From QGON01 sp963691905 (GTDB lineage Bacteria > Pseudomonadota > Gammaproteobacteria > Chromatiales > Chromatiaceae), in NCBI GenBank assembly GCA_963691905.1, contig OY829894.1, positions 248,001 to 312,000 of the forward strand: a stretch of DNA of 64,000 bases, written 5' to 3'. The translations under genes were made by a program, and so were the position numbers. The notes beneath the pieces are model-generated. The model searched no databases. It was not told where the DNA came from and worked only from the letters and a program-made list of their open reading frames with translations. Numbering within the stretch: position 1 is the stretch's first letter; each line of letters starts with the position of its first letter. Below, one piece after another: positions 51,810 to 60,702 of the stretch.

Positions 51810-53144
51810 CTAATCTTTAGCCCCATATTTTTTTAACAGCTTAATTATACGGATATGAGACATTTTTTTTGCTAAAGTTAAGAGCGTATAATCCGTGCCT
51901 TTTATATTTATCCTCATATTTATATCTGCACCACTCGCCAGCAGCAGTTTGACAACTTCAGTATGACCATTTCCGGTCGCTTTCAACAGCGGAGTAACGC
52001 CATCAGTCTTGGCCGCATTAACATCCGCTTTGGCCGCCAGCAGCAGCTTTACAGCTTCAATGTGAGCATTCTGCGACGCCATCGACAGTGGAGTAACTCG
52101 GTTAGTATCGGTCGCATTAACATCCGCCTTGGCCTCCAGTAGCAGCTTTACAACTTCAGTATGACCATTCTGAGACGCCATCCATAGTGGAGTAACGTCG
52201 TCAGTTTTTCTGGTCATATTAACATCCGCCTTGGCAATCAGTAACAGCTTGACAACTTCAGTATGACCATTTCCACTCGCCATCCACAGCGGAGTAACGC
52301 CATCAGTTTTATTGGTCGTATTAACATCTGCCTTGGCTGCCAGCAGCAGCTTTACAACTTCAGCATGACCATTTTGCGATGCTATCCACAGCGGAGTAAG
52401 TCCGTCAGTTTTTCGGGTCGTATCAACATCTGCCTTGGCCGTCAGTAGCAGCTTGACAACTTTAGCATGGCCTTTCTCGCTCGCTATCAACAGCGGATTA
52501 ACTCCATCTGTTTTTCGGGCCGCATTGGCATTCGCCTTGGCCGCCAGCAGCAGCCTGACAACTTCGGCATGGCCTTTCTCGCTTGCTTTCGATAGCGGAG
52601 TAACGCCGTCTGTGTAGGCAGCATTAACATCAGCCCTGGCTGTGAGCAGCAGCTTTACAACTTCAGCATGACCATTCTGCGATGCTATCCACAGTGGGGT
52701 AAGGCCGTCAGTTTTTCTGGCCGTATTAACATCCGCTTTGTCCGCCAGTAGCAGCTTGACAACTTCAGTTTGACCTTTATGCGACGCTATCCAAAGCGGA
52801 GTGGCACCGTTAGTTTTTCGAGCCACATTAACGTCCGCCTTAGCCGCCAGCAGCAGCTTGACAAGTTCAACATTACCATTCTTCGATGCTATCCACAGCG
52901 GAGTAACGCCGTATTTATTTATTACATTTACATCGGCTCCGGCCTGTATTACTTCTTGAATCTTAGGTATATTATTCCCGGTCATAGATTCAGAAAGAAT
53001 CTTCAGCTCTATTGTTGCTACTTTGTTTATCGGATGTACAGCGAATGCAAAGTCACTGAAAATACATATAACAAACAAAGCTAGCAAGACCACCCTTATT
53101 CCTGTGTGATTTATTCTTTCCACAGGAAATATCTCTCTAAGCAC
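51810..53144 (-). CDS. Secreted ankyrin-repeat protein
   Basis: The product is 444 residues. An N-terminal hydrophobic segment (about 16-36, VVLLALFVICIFSDFAFA) is followed by about eleven ankyrin repeats from residue 50 to the end. The consensus is DGVTPLWIASQNGHAEVVKL followed by LLAAKADVN. Most units are 34 residues, one longer than usual, because of an ARKTDG insertion in the loop. The last repeat is degenerate. Ankyrin arrays bind proteins; the export segment suggests a periplasmic or extracellular partner. Neighbouring repeats are close copies, a sign of recent duplication. Confidence 0.85.
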   Translation of the reverse strand: MLREIFPVERINHTGIRVVLLALFVICIFSDFAFAVHPINKVATIELKILSESMTGNNIPKIQEVIQAGADVNVINKYGVTPLWIASKNGNVELVKLLLAAKADVNVARKTNGATPLWIASHKGQTEVVKLLLADKADVNTARKTDGLTPLWIASQNGHAEVVKLLLTARADVNAAYTDGVTPLSKASEKGHAEVVRLLLAAKANANAARKTDGVNPLLIASEKGHAKVVKLLLTAKADVDTTRKTDGLTPLWIASQNGHAEVVKLLLAAKADVNTTNKTDGVTPLWMASGNGHTEVVKLLLIAKADVNMTRKTDDVTPLWMASQNGHTEVVKLLLEAKADVNATDTNRVTPLSMASQNAHIEAVKLLLAAKADVNAAKTDGVTPLLKATGNGHTEVVKLLLASGADINMRINIKGTDYTLLTLAKKMSHIRIIKLLKKYGAKD

Positions 53145-53229
53145 TTTCTTAATACCTTATATATTCAATAAATGTTATCCGGTAATAAAATACGTAATCA
53201 AGCAGGGAGTAGGCCAAGATATTGCCCTA

Positions 53230-53865
53230 TTAATGCTCGGGCAGCAGAAAAATAGTTTGGTTATGGAGTAAAAATCGGGCCTTAAAAAATACCTGAAACC
53301 GATCACCTGTCTTTGTGGAAATAACACCATCGCTTAAATCATTATCAGATAACTCCTCCGGTTTCCCATCTATGGTTAGTTCACCAATTCGACCAGAGAT
53401 TGGTTTTACAAAACAAGATGTGTATGAATCTGGCTTTCCTTCCTTTATCGTCTCAATGGTGACATCATCCTGAACGATTGATCTAAAATAGAGGTCGCGA
53501 ACCGTAATCGTTTTGTTTGTTTTTTTATACACCCCCGGCTTAACACTGGTAATTACGACGCCTTGAACCTCGAATGGGTAGGGACGGCCCTTTACTCCTA
53601 GAAAATACCCGGCACCTTTGGGTGATAGCCAATCGTTGTCACCGATGGTCACGGTACCGTCTTTTGCTTCATGCCTAAAGATACCGCAGACAATATCTGG
53701 GTTGTCGGTGTCATATCCTAAAGCAATACCCGAATCCGCTGGCCGAGAAGATAAGTCATAAGCTATTCCAGCTGAACCATTCGTGGCGGCGCAGAGAATG
53801 ATAATTGCCAATAAAATCACCTGCCATGCGGATGTACATACAAGTTGCTCTTTTCTTTTTCTCAT
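53230..53865 (-). CDS. Unknown secreted protein
   Basis: The product is 211 residues. A signal peptide (about 14-33, VILLAIIILCAATNGSAG) follows a basic start. The mature part is beta-rich with VTIGDNDWLSPKGAGYFLGV and ITVRDLYFRSIVQDDVTIET, two cysteines (CGIF and SCFV) that might pair, and a short acidic region. No domain is recognised. It lies upstream of the ankyrin gene on the same strand with an 85-base gap, so the two may be expressed together. Confidence 0.6.
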   Translation of the reverse strand: MRKRKEQLVCTSAWQVILLAIIILCAATNGSAGIAYDLSSRPADSGIALGYDTDNPDIVCGIFRHEAKDGTVTIGDNDWLSPKGAGYFLGVKGRPYPFEVQGVVITSVKPGVYKKTNKTITVRDLYFRSIVQDDVTIETIKEGKPDSYTSCFVKPISGRIGELTIDGKPEELSDNDLSDGVISTKTGDRFQVFFKARFLLHNQTIFLLPEH

Positions 53866-53929
53866 AAGTTACCTCGATTTTTTGAAACTTTTTACATTCA
53901 TCTAACGTTCTGCATGACCCACCGAAAAA

Positions 53930-54064
53930 AGCCTAAGTGCAAACCTGTGAGCTGACGAGCAGAAGTCGCATATAAGGCCGAACCTCTGGGTGAGTGAGCA
54001 CAACATCACGAAACCCTCCTGGAAAACATGGAGGATGGTAAATGCGGTAGTTGTGCTGGGAAAG
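53930..54064. other. Structured AT-rich intergenic stretch
   Basis: AGCACAAC and GTTGTGCT can form an outer stem of 8 pairs that encloses a second stem (CCTCC with GGAGG). No protein frame covers it. It could be an RNA element or a recombination site; no known family was identified. Confidence 0.3.
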
Positions 54065-54065
54065 A

Positions 54066-54251
54066 TCATGCTCTATTCTCAGTATGAACCGACCAGTTCA
54101 CGTAAGAAGTAATGGGTGCGTTATGCATAAGTTTCTGCACATTTTCGTGCGTCCAAATGTTCACCGCTGCAGGAATCGTCTCTTTAGAAAAGACTAAAAA
54201 GGGAACGAGAAATAACACCATAAGTAACCAGTCTTGAATTCGTATCTGCAT
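54066..54251 (-). CDS. Possible small secreted protein (61 codons)
   Basis: From the ATG at 54251 the frame gives a hydrophobic N-terminal segment (DWLLMVLFLVPFLVFSKE) and then about 40 polar residues. There is no clear ribosome-binding site. It may be a remnant of a larger gene, since a second short frame (54263-54421) ends just upstream in another reading frame. Confidence 0.3.
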   Translation of the reverse strand: MQIRIQDWLLMVLFLVPFLVFSKETIPAAVNIWTHENVQKLMHNAPITSYVNWSVHTENRA

Positions 54252-54262
54252 TATCTGAATGC

Positions 54263-54421
54263 TTATAGCCAAAATGCCTGGTGGCTGCTCGAGTTAACAA
54301 CTGAACCCGCGCGAATATGGGTAGTGTTGTTGTAGGCACTATCCAGGATCGCTGCAGAGAGATTAGTTATCTCAGTAAGAACGAGCCACTCTTGACCCAA
54401 CGAGTCAATGTAAATCTGCAT
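54263..54421 (-). CDS. Possible short ORF (52 codons), doubtful
   Basis: An ATG at 54421 opens a frame starting MQIYIDSLGQEWLVLTEITN. The same frame is open further upstream for about 18 codons to a TAA. There is no domain and no good ribosome-binding site. It is listed because the surrounding stretch is otherwise without genes. Confidence 0.2.
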   Translation of the reverse strand: MQIYIDSLGQEWLVLTEITNLSAAILDSAYNNTTHIRAGSVVNSSSHQAFWL

Positions 54422-54906
54422 GGGCGATTGTAGTACCAAGCGCAGTGATTCAATAGACGAGTGTGAGCGCCGATTTTAAGCCTTTAATTCTCCTGCAAAT
54501 TGACTATTACCACTCATATCGCTGTTGCTCTTCAACGACCGGCGGTATTTCCTTGAAAAACCACGCATATATTAAGCCATTTTAACTTTCAGTAGTGAAA
54601 TCAGTGGGATACAAATCATAATGCTGGTAGATCATTACAAAACTGTAAAGTCTTCCGACAGATTATAGAGTCCTACTTGATCGTATAGCGCTATTCAATA
54701 ACTTACATTGATAGTCTATTGGCTAATTTTCGTTTAGTTTCAATTAATTGGAAAGAATGGACAGTTGAAAAAGGCCAACTGACGTTGCTGTAAAGAAATC
54801 CGACAGCTACTTGTTAGCAGTATTTACTGTGCACTGAGACATTGAGCTTTTCTGCCGTCTCTATATTGTGAGGTTGCTTCAATTTCGCCATGCTTTGTTT
54901 TTCGAG
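54422..54906. other. AT-rich region without recognisable genes
   Basis: Only short frames occur, and stops are frequent on both strands. A 30-codon minus-strand frame at about 54480-54575 (MRGFSRKYRRSLKSN...) shows no family. The low GC content and lack of genes fit a decayed mobile region beside the integrase fragment. Confidence 0.35.
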
Positions 54907-55122
54907 TTATTCAAATAGTTCATCAAATGCCACCCGATACTGACGTGCAAGCACGACCGCACGCCGTCTGCTGTCAGTAGCCAATGGGCGCCGTACCTCC
55001 CGCCTGTTGAGAGGGAAGTAGTGACGGTACTGAGTGGGAATCACGACGCGGAAGTACCCAGTGCCGTGACGGTTTTTCCAAAGATGGGCGGATGTCTTCA
55101 CTTTTCTGGCCTTGTGGATCAC
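54907..55122 (-). pseudogene. N-terminal fragment of a tyrosine integrase (DUF6538-like)
   Basis: The 71-residue frame contains HLWKNRHGTGYFRVVIPTQY and RREVRRPLATDSRRRAVVLA. This is the N-terminal segment of phage-type integrases: HLW.R...YYFR..VP...R..F..REI..SL.T.....A...A. It stops at FDELFE before the core-binding and catalytic domains, so no recombinase remains. The start may be the ATG at 55122. It is the only trace of mobility genes beside the restriction system. Confidence 0.65.
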
Positions 55123-55265
55123 CTGAGTGGATCATTTCAGTCTCAGATTGTCCGGTGTAGTATATTTGCCGTTGCCGGGAAAAGCTCAAGACACTCATCG
55201 CTATCACAGCTCAACTCGATGTGTTGTGGCTGAATAAATAATAAGAAAGAGGGAATCGTTTCTCC

Positions 55266-56717
55266 ATGTTCGAACAGACCTTCAAAAATATCGACGATGT
55301 GCTCTGGAAAGAGGCGGGTTGCACCACGGAGCTGGACTACACTGAGCAGACCTCCTGGATGCTGTTCCTGAAATATCTGGACGATCTGGAGCAGGAGCGG
55401 GCGATGCAGGCCGAACTGCTCGGCAAGCCCTACAATTTCATTATTGATGACAACTACCGCTGGTCAGCCTGGGCCGCGCCGAAAACAAAAAACGGCGATT
55501 TTGACCATGATGCCGCCCTCACCGGCGACGACCTGATCGACTACGTTAACCGCAAGCTCTTCCCCTACCTGCATGGCTTCAAACAGCGTGCCTCAAGCCC
55601 GGATACCATCGAATACAAGATTGGCGAGGTCTTCGGCGAGATCAAGAACAAGTTCAGCAGCGGTTACAGCCTGCGCGACGCGCTGGAACTGATCGACGGC
55701 CTGCGTTTCCGTTCGCAGCAGGAGAAGCACGAGCTGTCGCACCTCTATGAGGCGAAGATCAAGAACATGGGCAATGCCGGGCGCAACGGCGGCGAATACT
55801 ACACCCCGCGTCCGCTGATCCGCGCCATGATCCGGGTGACTAAGCCAAAACTCGGCGAAAGCATTTACGACGGTGCGGTAGGCTCGGCGGGGTTTCTCTG
55901 TGAGGCCCACGACTATCTGCGGCAGAAAAAACTCACCACCAGCCAGCTCAAAACCCTGCAGACCCGCACCTTCTACGGCAAGGAGAAAAAATCCCTCGCC
56001 TATGTCATTGCGATCATGAACATGATCCTGCACGGCATCGAGACACCCAATATCGTCCACACCAACTCCCTGACAGAAAACCTGGCCGATATTCAGCAGA
56101 AGGAACGCTACGACATCGTGCTCGCCAATCCACCCTTCGGCGGCAAGGAGCGCAAGGAGGTGCAGCAGAACTTCCCGATCAAAACCGGCGAGACAGCGTT
56201 TCTCTTCCTGCAGCACTTCATCAAATACCTCAAGGCGGGTGGCCGGGGCGCGGTGGTGATCAAAAACACCTTCCTCTCCAATTCAGACAACGCCGCCCGC
56301 GCCCTGCGCCGGGAGCTGCTGGAGAGCTGCAACCTGCACACCATCCTCGACTGTCCCCAGGGCACGTTTCAGGGCGCGGGGGTGAAAACCGTGGTGCTCT
56401 TCTTCGAGAAGGGCGCGCCGACCCGCAACATCTGGTACTACCAGCTCGACCCCGGCCGCAGTCTGGGCAAGACCAATCCGCTCAATGATGATGACCTGAA
56501 GGAGTTCGTTGAACTACAGGCAGGGTTTGCCGAGTCCGACAAATCCTGGAGTATTGATGCCGCCGATCTGGATGCCGACAGTGTCGATCTCTCGGTGAAG
56601 AACCCCAACAAGGCCGAGGAAGCGCCCCTGCGGGAGCCGGAGGTGATACTGGCTGAAATTTCCGCGCTGGATGCGGAGAGTGCGAAGATACTGCAAGGGA
56701 TTCGGGGGTTGTTGTGA
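55266..56717 (+). CDS. hsdM: Type I restriction-modification system methyltransferase subunit HsdM
   Basis: The product is 483 residues. The N-terminal helical HsdM domain has LDYTEQTSWMLFLKYLDDLE. The N6-adenine methylase core carries GGEYYTPRPLIRAM, motif I as DGAVGSAGFLCEAHDYL (the usual DPAxGSG is changed but the GxxGF pattern is kept) and motif IV NPPF at 288-291. HsdM methylates adenine in the target site and works with HsdS. The hsdS start overlaps its stop by 4 bases (GTGA). The GC-rich codons differ from the AT-rich genes to the left. Confidence 0.93.
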   Translation: MFEQTFKNIDDVLWKEAGCTTELDYTEQTSWMLFLKYLDDLEQERAMQAELLGKPYNFIIDDNYRWSAWAAPKTKNGDFDHDAALTGDDLIDYVNRKLFPYLHGFKQRASSPDTIEYKIGEVFGEIKNKFSSGYSLRDALELIDGLRFRSQQEKHELSHLYEAKIKNMGNAGRNGGEYYTPRPLIRAMIRVTKPKLGESIYDGAVGSAGFLCEAHDYLRQKKLTTSQLKTLQTRTFYGKEKKSLAYVIAIMNMILHGIETPNIVHTNSLTENLADIQQKERYDIVLANPPFGGKERKEVQQNFPIKTGETAFLFLQHFIKYLKAGGRGAVVIKNTFLSNSDNAARALRRELLESCNLHTILDCPQGTFQGAGVKTVVLFFEKGAPTRNIWYYQLDPGRSLGKTNPLNDDDLKEFVELQAGFAESDKSWSIDAADLDADSVDLSVKNPNKAEEAPLREPEVILAEISALDAESAKILQGIRGLL

Positions 56718-57928
56718 GGGAGGGGTGGGTTACTGTAAAACTTGGCGAAGTCTGCGCGGTTGAAAAAGCTAAATATGCTGGTGATGATCTTCCATATGTA
56801 GGGTTAGAACATATTGTGAGTGGAACTGGTCGGTTTATTGGAAGCAGTAAAGCTCAGAAAGTAGGCAGCTCGACATTTCAGTTTTCTCCAAAGCATCTTC
56901 TGTATGGTCGATTAAGACCATATCTAAATAAAGTTTTGTTACCTGAGTTTTCTGGCCATTGTTCCTCTGAAATATTTCCAATATTACCTTTCAATACAGT
57001 TGATATTCGTTTTCTCTATTATTGGCTGACAAGTTTGACGATTGTTGAGGCGATCAACTCTACTTGTACCGGCGCTCGGATGCCCAGGGCAAATGTCAAA
57101 GAGGTTTTACAGTTTAGTTTCCCACTTCCATTACTGGGAGAACAAAAACGCATCGCCGCCATTCTCGATCAAGCCTTCAAGGGGATCGCTGCGGCCACCG
57201 CCAATGCCGAAAAGAACCTCGCCAATGCCCGTGAGTTGTTTGAGAGTTATTTGAATTCCATTTTCTCATCTCCAAATATTGACGGGTGGGAGTGGGATAG
57301 ATTAGGAAATGCCGTTAGTTCGGTTGCAACGGGGCCTTTTGGCTCCTTGCTCCATAAATCAGACTACATTTCGGGAGGGACTCCGATTGTGAATCCAATC
57401 AATATCGTTGATGGGCTTCTTTTGAGTAGCGTAAGGAAGACTCTTAATGCCGAGACTGTTGAACGTCTGAACCGCTATGTACTGAAAAGCGGTGACGTTG
57501 TTATTGCGCGACGAGGAGAGATTGGCCGATGTGGCGTTGTTGAGCATGAACAAAATGGATGGGTTTGTGGAACAGGCTGTTTTTTTATCCAGCAATCAGA
57601 GAGGCTCAACTCTCGATTTTTGGTTTGTTTGCTGCGTTCCTTCAGTTTTCGCCTCAAACTGGAAAAATCGGCAACTGGAGCGACTATGAAGAATTTGAGT
57701 AATTCGACATTGAAAAACTTAGATGTCTGTTTCCCCTGGGCAGTCGATGAGCAGACGGCTGTAGTCTCTCGTGTAGATACACTTTCGGAGAAGGTTGCAG
57801 AGCTTGAGGCTGTCTACAACAAAAAACTTACCGCCCTAACCGAGCTCAAACAATCCCTCCTGCAAAAAGCCTTCTCCGGCGAACTGACCGCTGGCGATGC
57901 CGATATCAAGGAAGAGTCCGTCGCCTGA
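56714..57928 (+). CDS. hsdS: Type I restriction-modification specificity subunit HsdS
   Basis: The product is 404 residues from a GTG overlapping the hsdM stop. Two target-recognition domains (about 1-150 and 190-350) are each followed by a conserved helical spacer: PLLGEQKRIAAILDQAF with NAEKNLANARELFESYL, and LEAVYNKKLTALTELKQSLL. It sets the DNA sequence recognised by the methylase and nuclease complex. The recognition domains are AT-rich compared with the spacers, as is common when they are exchanged between systems. The recognition sequence cannot be predicted from here. Confidence 0.92.
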   Translation: MREGWVTVKLGEVCAVEKAKYAGDDLPYVGLEHIVSGTGRFIGSSKAQKVGSSTFQFSPKHLLYGRLRPYLNKVLLPEFSGHCSSEIFPILPFNTVDIRFLYYWLTSLTIVEAINSTCTGARMPRANVKEVLQFSFPLPLLGEQKRIAAILDQAFKGIAAATANAEKNLANARELFESYLNSIFSSPNIDGWEWDRLGNAVSSVATGPFGSLLHKSDYISGGTPIVNPINIVDGLLLSSVRKTLNAETVERLNRYVLKSGDVVIARRGEIGRCGVVEHEQNGWVCGTGCFFIQQSERLNSRFLVCLLRSFSFRLKLEKSATGATMKNLSNSTLKNLDVCFPWAVDEQTAVVSRVDTLSEKVAELEAVYNKKLTALTELKQSLLQKAFSGELTAGDADIKEESVA

Positions 57929-57987
57929 GCGGAAAGGCAACTTGAAACGATAACTTACAAGTTCGATGGGATGGATGACCTACAAAC

Positions 57988-58058
57988 GGGGTCGGAGTCA
58001 AACCGTAAGACACTGCCTGTCTATTTCACCCAAGGTTCGGCGGTTTGACTCCGACCCC
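57988..58058. repeat. REPIN between hsdS and hsdR
   Basis: A convergent pair of the 18-base motif GGGGTCGGAGTCAAACCG lies at 57988-58005 and 58041-58058, with a 35-base spacer. The 71-base length is identical to the pair inside the monohaem cytochrome gene (3104-3174), but the spacers are different in sequence. Confidence 0.85.
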
Positions 58059-58214
58059 TTTCGGGTCAGTAGCGGTTCATACTTGTTTTTCAAAATCAAG
58101 TATGACAATTTCAGTTGTGTTGCTAACTGACTGACATAAAATAGATTTCCGGTCTGGAATTACCAGTAAAACCGCTTACTTGTCCAATGGCCTGGAACAA
58201 CGGATTGTCTCCTC

Positions 58215-60617
58215 ATGAACGAAGCCGAAACACGCGCTGAACTGATCGACCCCGCCCTGAAAGCGGCAGGCTGGGGCGTGGTGGAGGGGAGCCGGGTTCG
58301 CCGGGAGATGATCACCCTGGGTCGTCTGCAGGGCGGTAACAAGCGGGCGAAGCAGGATATCGCCGACTATGTGCTCTTCCACAAGGGGCAGAAACTGGCG
58401 GTCATCGAGGCCAAGCGGCTGGATCTGCCCGATACCGAAGGAGTGGCCCAGGCCAAACGATACGCAGGGCGTCTGCAAGCCCGCTTTGCCTACTCCACCA
58501 ATGGTCTTGGTATCTACCGCATCGATATGCAGGGCGGGGCTGAGAGGTATGTCGAAAACTATCCCACGCCGGATGAACTGTGGGCCGAAACCTTTGCCGA
58601 GGAGAATAGCTGGCGCAATCGCTTCGGCGAGGTGCCGTTTGAGGATAAGGGTGGATTCTGGCAGGCGCGCTTTTACCAGCACAACGCCATCAATCAGACC
58701 TTGGAGGCCATCGTCGGGGGACGGGATCGCATACTGCTCACGCTGGCGACCGGCACCGGCAAGACGGCGATTGCCTTCCAGATCGCCTGGAAGCTGTTCC
58801 ACAGTCGCTGGAACCTGACCGGCGAGCCGATTCGTCGACCGCGCATCCTCTTTCTGGCGGATCGCAATATTCTGGCAGATCAGGCCTACAACAGTTTTTC
58901 AGCATTTCCCGATGATGCGCTGGTGCGCATCGATCCCGAGATTATCCGCAAGAAGGGCCGGGTACCGAAGAACGGCAGTCTCTTCTTCACCATCTTTCAG
59001 ACCTTCATGACCGGACAGGATGCCGAGGGCAATCCGAAGCCTGCCTTTGGCGAGTATCCAGCGAATTTCTTCGATTTCATCGTCATCGATGAGTGTCATC
59101 GTGGCGGCGCTAATGACGAGAGCAACTGGCGCGGGATTCTGGACTACTTTTCCCTCGCCGTGCAGCTCGGCCTGACGGCGACTCCCCGACGCGAGGACAA
59201 TGCCGATACCTACCGTTATTTCGGCGAGCCGGTCTATATCTATTCGCTGAAAGAGGGGATCAATGATGGCTTTCTGACCCCGTTCAAGGTACAGCAGATC
59301 GCCACCACGCTGGATGACTATGTATATACCTCCGACGACGAGATCATTGAGGGAGAGATTGAGCAAGGTCGTCGATACAGAGAGGATGATTTCAATCGTG
59401 TTATTGAGATCGAGGCGCGGGAGAAGTTCCGGGTCGGGCTGTTCATGCAGATGATCGAGCAGAGCCAGAAGACACTGGTCTTCTGCGCCACCCAGGATCA
59501 CGCGCTGGCGGTGCGCAATCTGATCAATCAGGCCAAGCAGAGCAAAGATCCCAACTATTGTGTGCGTGTGACAGCGAACGATGGCGCTGAGGGTGAACGC
59601 TTCCTGCGCGTTTTTCAGGACAACGAAAAGACCATTCCAACCATCCTTACCACATCGCAGAAGCTCTCCACCGGCGTGGATGCACGCAATATCCGCAACA
59701 TAGTACTGATGCGGCCGGTCAACTCCATGATTGAGTTCAAGCAGATCATCGGACGGGGCACACGCCTGTTCGACGGCAAAGACTACTTCACGATTTATGA
59801 CTTCGTGAAGGCTTATGAACATTTCAATGATGATGAGTGGGATGGGGAGCCGTTACCGCCAGAGCCGTGTGGCACTTGTGGGAAGATTCCCTGTGAGTGT
59901 CCGGTTGGAACACCCGATCCCTGTTCTGTCTGTGGCGAGCGGCCCTGTGTCTGTATTCCTGTCCCGCCTGAACCCTGCGAGGTATGTGGGAAGTATCCCT
60001 GTGTCTGTGGGAAAAAGCGCAAAATCAAGGTGAAGCTGGCAGACGGCAAGTACCGCACTATCAAACACATGACCGCGACCACATTCTGGAGCCCTGACGG
60101 AAAGCCTATGTCGGCAGCGCAGTTTATTGAACGCCTGTTCGGTGACCTGCCGGAACTGTTCAAGGATGAGGATGAGTTGCGATCTCTCTGGGGCAGGCCT
60201 GATACCCGTAAAGCGCTGCTGGAGGGACTGGAAGAGAGAGGATACGGCATTGAGCAGTTGGCAGAGATCGGCAGGTTGGTAGAAGCCGAAAAGAGCGATC
60301 TGTTCGATGTGTTGGCCTATATCGCCTTTGCCTTACCCCCGGTGACCCGCTTTGACAGGGTCTCCGCGCACCAGGAACTGATCTACTCCAAATACGATTA
60401 TGCGCAACAGGGATTTCTCAGCTTTGTACTGGATCACTATATCAAGCAGGGCGTGGGGGAGCTTGCCCAGGAAAAACTGCCCGGGTTGGTCGAGCTGAAA
60501 TTCCATGGTGTCAATGATGTCCCCGCGTCATTGGGCAACATGACCGAAATCAGGGAGTTGTTTGTCGGTTTTCAGAGATATCTCTATTCGCCAAATGCGT
60601 ATAAGGGTGTGGACTGA
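58215..60617 (+). CDS. hsdR: Type I restriction enzyme motor/nuclease subunit HsdR (EcoEI-like)
   Basis: The product is 800 residues. The PD-(D/E)xK nuclease site is D51, E65 and K67 (AVIEAKR). The helicase part has GTGKT at 180-184, DECH at 292-295, LGLTATPRR and the later GRGTRLF. The C-terminal region from about 670 resembles EcoEI-type HsdR. Between them (about 545-600) is a Cys-rich block of three repeats, PEPCGTCGKIPCECP, PDPCSVCGERPCVC and PEPCEVCGKYPCVC, which probably binds zinc. HsdR cuts DNA after translocation. A 286-base gap holding a REPIN separates it from hsdS. Confidence 0.92.
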   Translation: MNEAETRAELIDPALKAAGWGVVEGSRVRREMITLGRLQGGNKRAKQDIADYVLFHKGQKLAVIEAKRLDLPDTEGVAQAKRYAGRLQARFAYSTNGLGIYRIDMQGGAERYVENYPTPDELWAETFAEENSWRNRFGEVPFEDKGGFWQARFYQHNAINQTLEAIVGGRDRILLTLATGTGKTAIAFQIAWKLFHSRWNLTGEPIRRPRILFLADRNILADQAYNSFSAFPDDALVRIDPEIIRKKGRVPKNGSLFFTIFQTFMTGQDAEGNPKPAFGEYPANFFDFIVIDECHRGGANDESNWRGILDYFSLAVQLGLTATPRREDNADTYRYFGEPVYIYSLKEGINDGFLTPFKVQQIATTLDDYVYTSDDEIIEGEIEQGRRYREDDFNRVIEIEAREKFRVGLFMQMIEQSQKTLVFCATQDHALAVRNLINQAKQSKDPNYCVRVTANDGAEGERFLRVFQDNEKTIPTILTTSQKLSTGVDARNIRNIVLMRPVNSMIEFKQIIGRGTRLFDGKDYFTIYDFVKAYEHFNDDEWDGEPLPPEPCGTCGKIPCECPVGTPDPCSVCGERPCVCIPVPPEPCEVCGKYPCVCGKKRKIKVKLADGKYRTIKHMTATTFWSPDGKPMSAAQFIERLFGDLPELFKDEDELRSLWGRPDTRKALLEGLEERGYGIEQLAEIGRLVEAEKSDLFDVLAYIAFALPPVTRFDRVSAHQELIYSKYDYAQQGFLSFVLDHYIKQGVGELAQEKLPGLVELKFHGVNDVPASLGNMTEIRELFVGFQRYLYSPNAYKGVD

Positions 60618-60666
60618 TACTGCAAATCGATCGAAGAGGGCGGGGTATTTTATGCCGGCGGCAAGA

Positions 60667-60699
60667 AAAAAGGCCGGCCCGTGAGGGGCTGGCCTTTTG
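60667..60699 (-). terminator. Intrinsic terminator of ssrA
   Basis: On the minus strand AAAAGGCC-A-GCCC, a short loop, GGGC-C-GGCC and TTTTTT form a strong stem followed by a T-run, just after the CCA end of tmRNA. The stem could also end hsdR transcription from the other side. Confidence 0.8.
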
Positions 60700-60702
60700 G
60701 TT

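Noticed and set aside
51900..52960. Regular about 100-base repeats resembling a CRISPR array
   Set aside because: They are codons of ankyrin repeats; no spacers and no cas genes.
53930..54064. Integron attC site
   Set aside because: The stem ends do not fit the RYYYAAC/GTTRRRY core, and genes around it are on both strands without cassette spacing.
58899..59822. Minus-strand 307-residue frame
   Set aside because: Antisense of hsdR; the plus strand has all helicase motifs.
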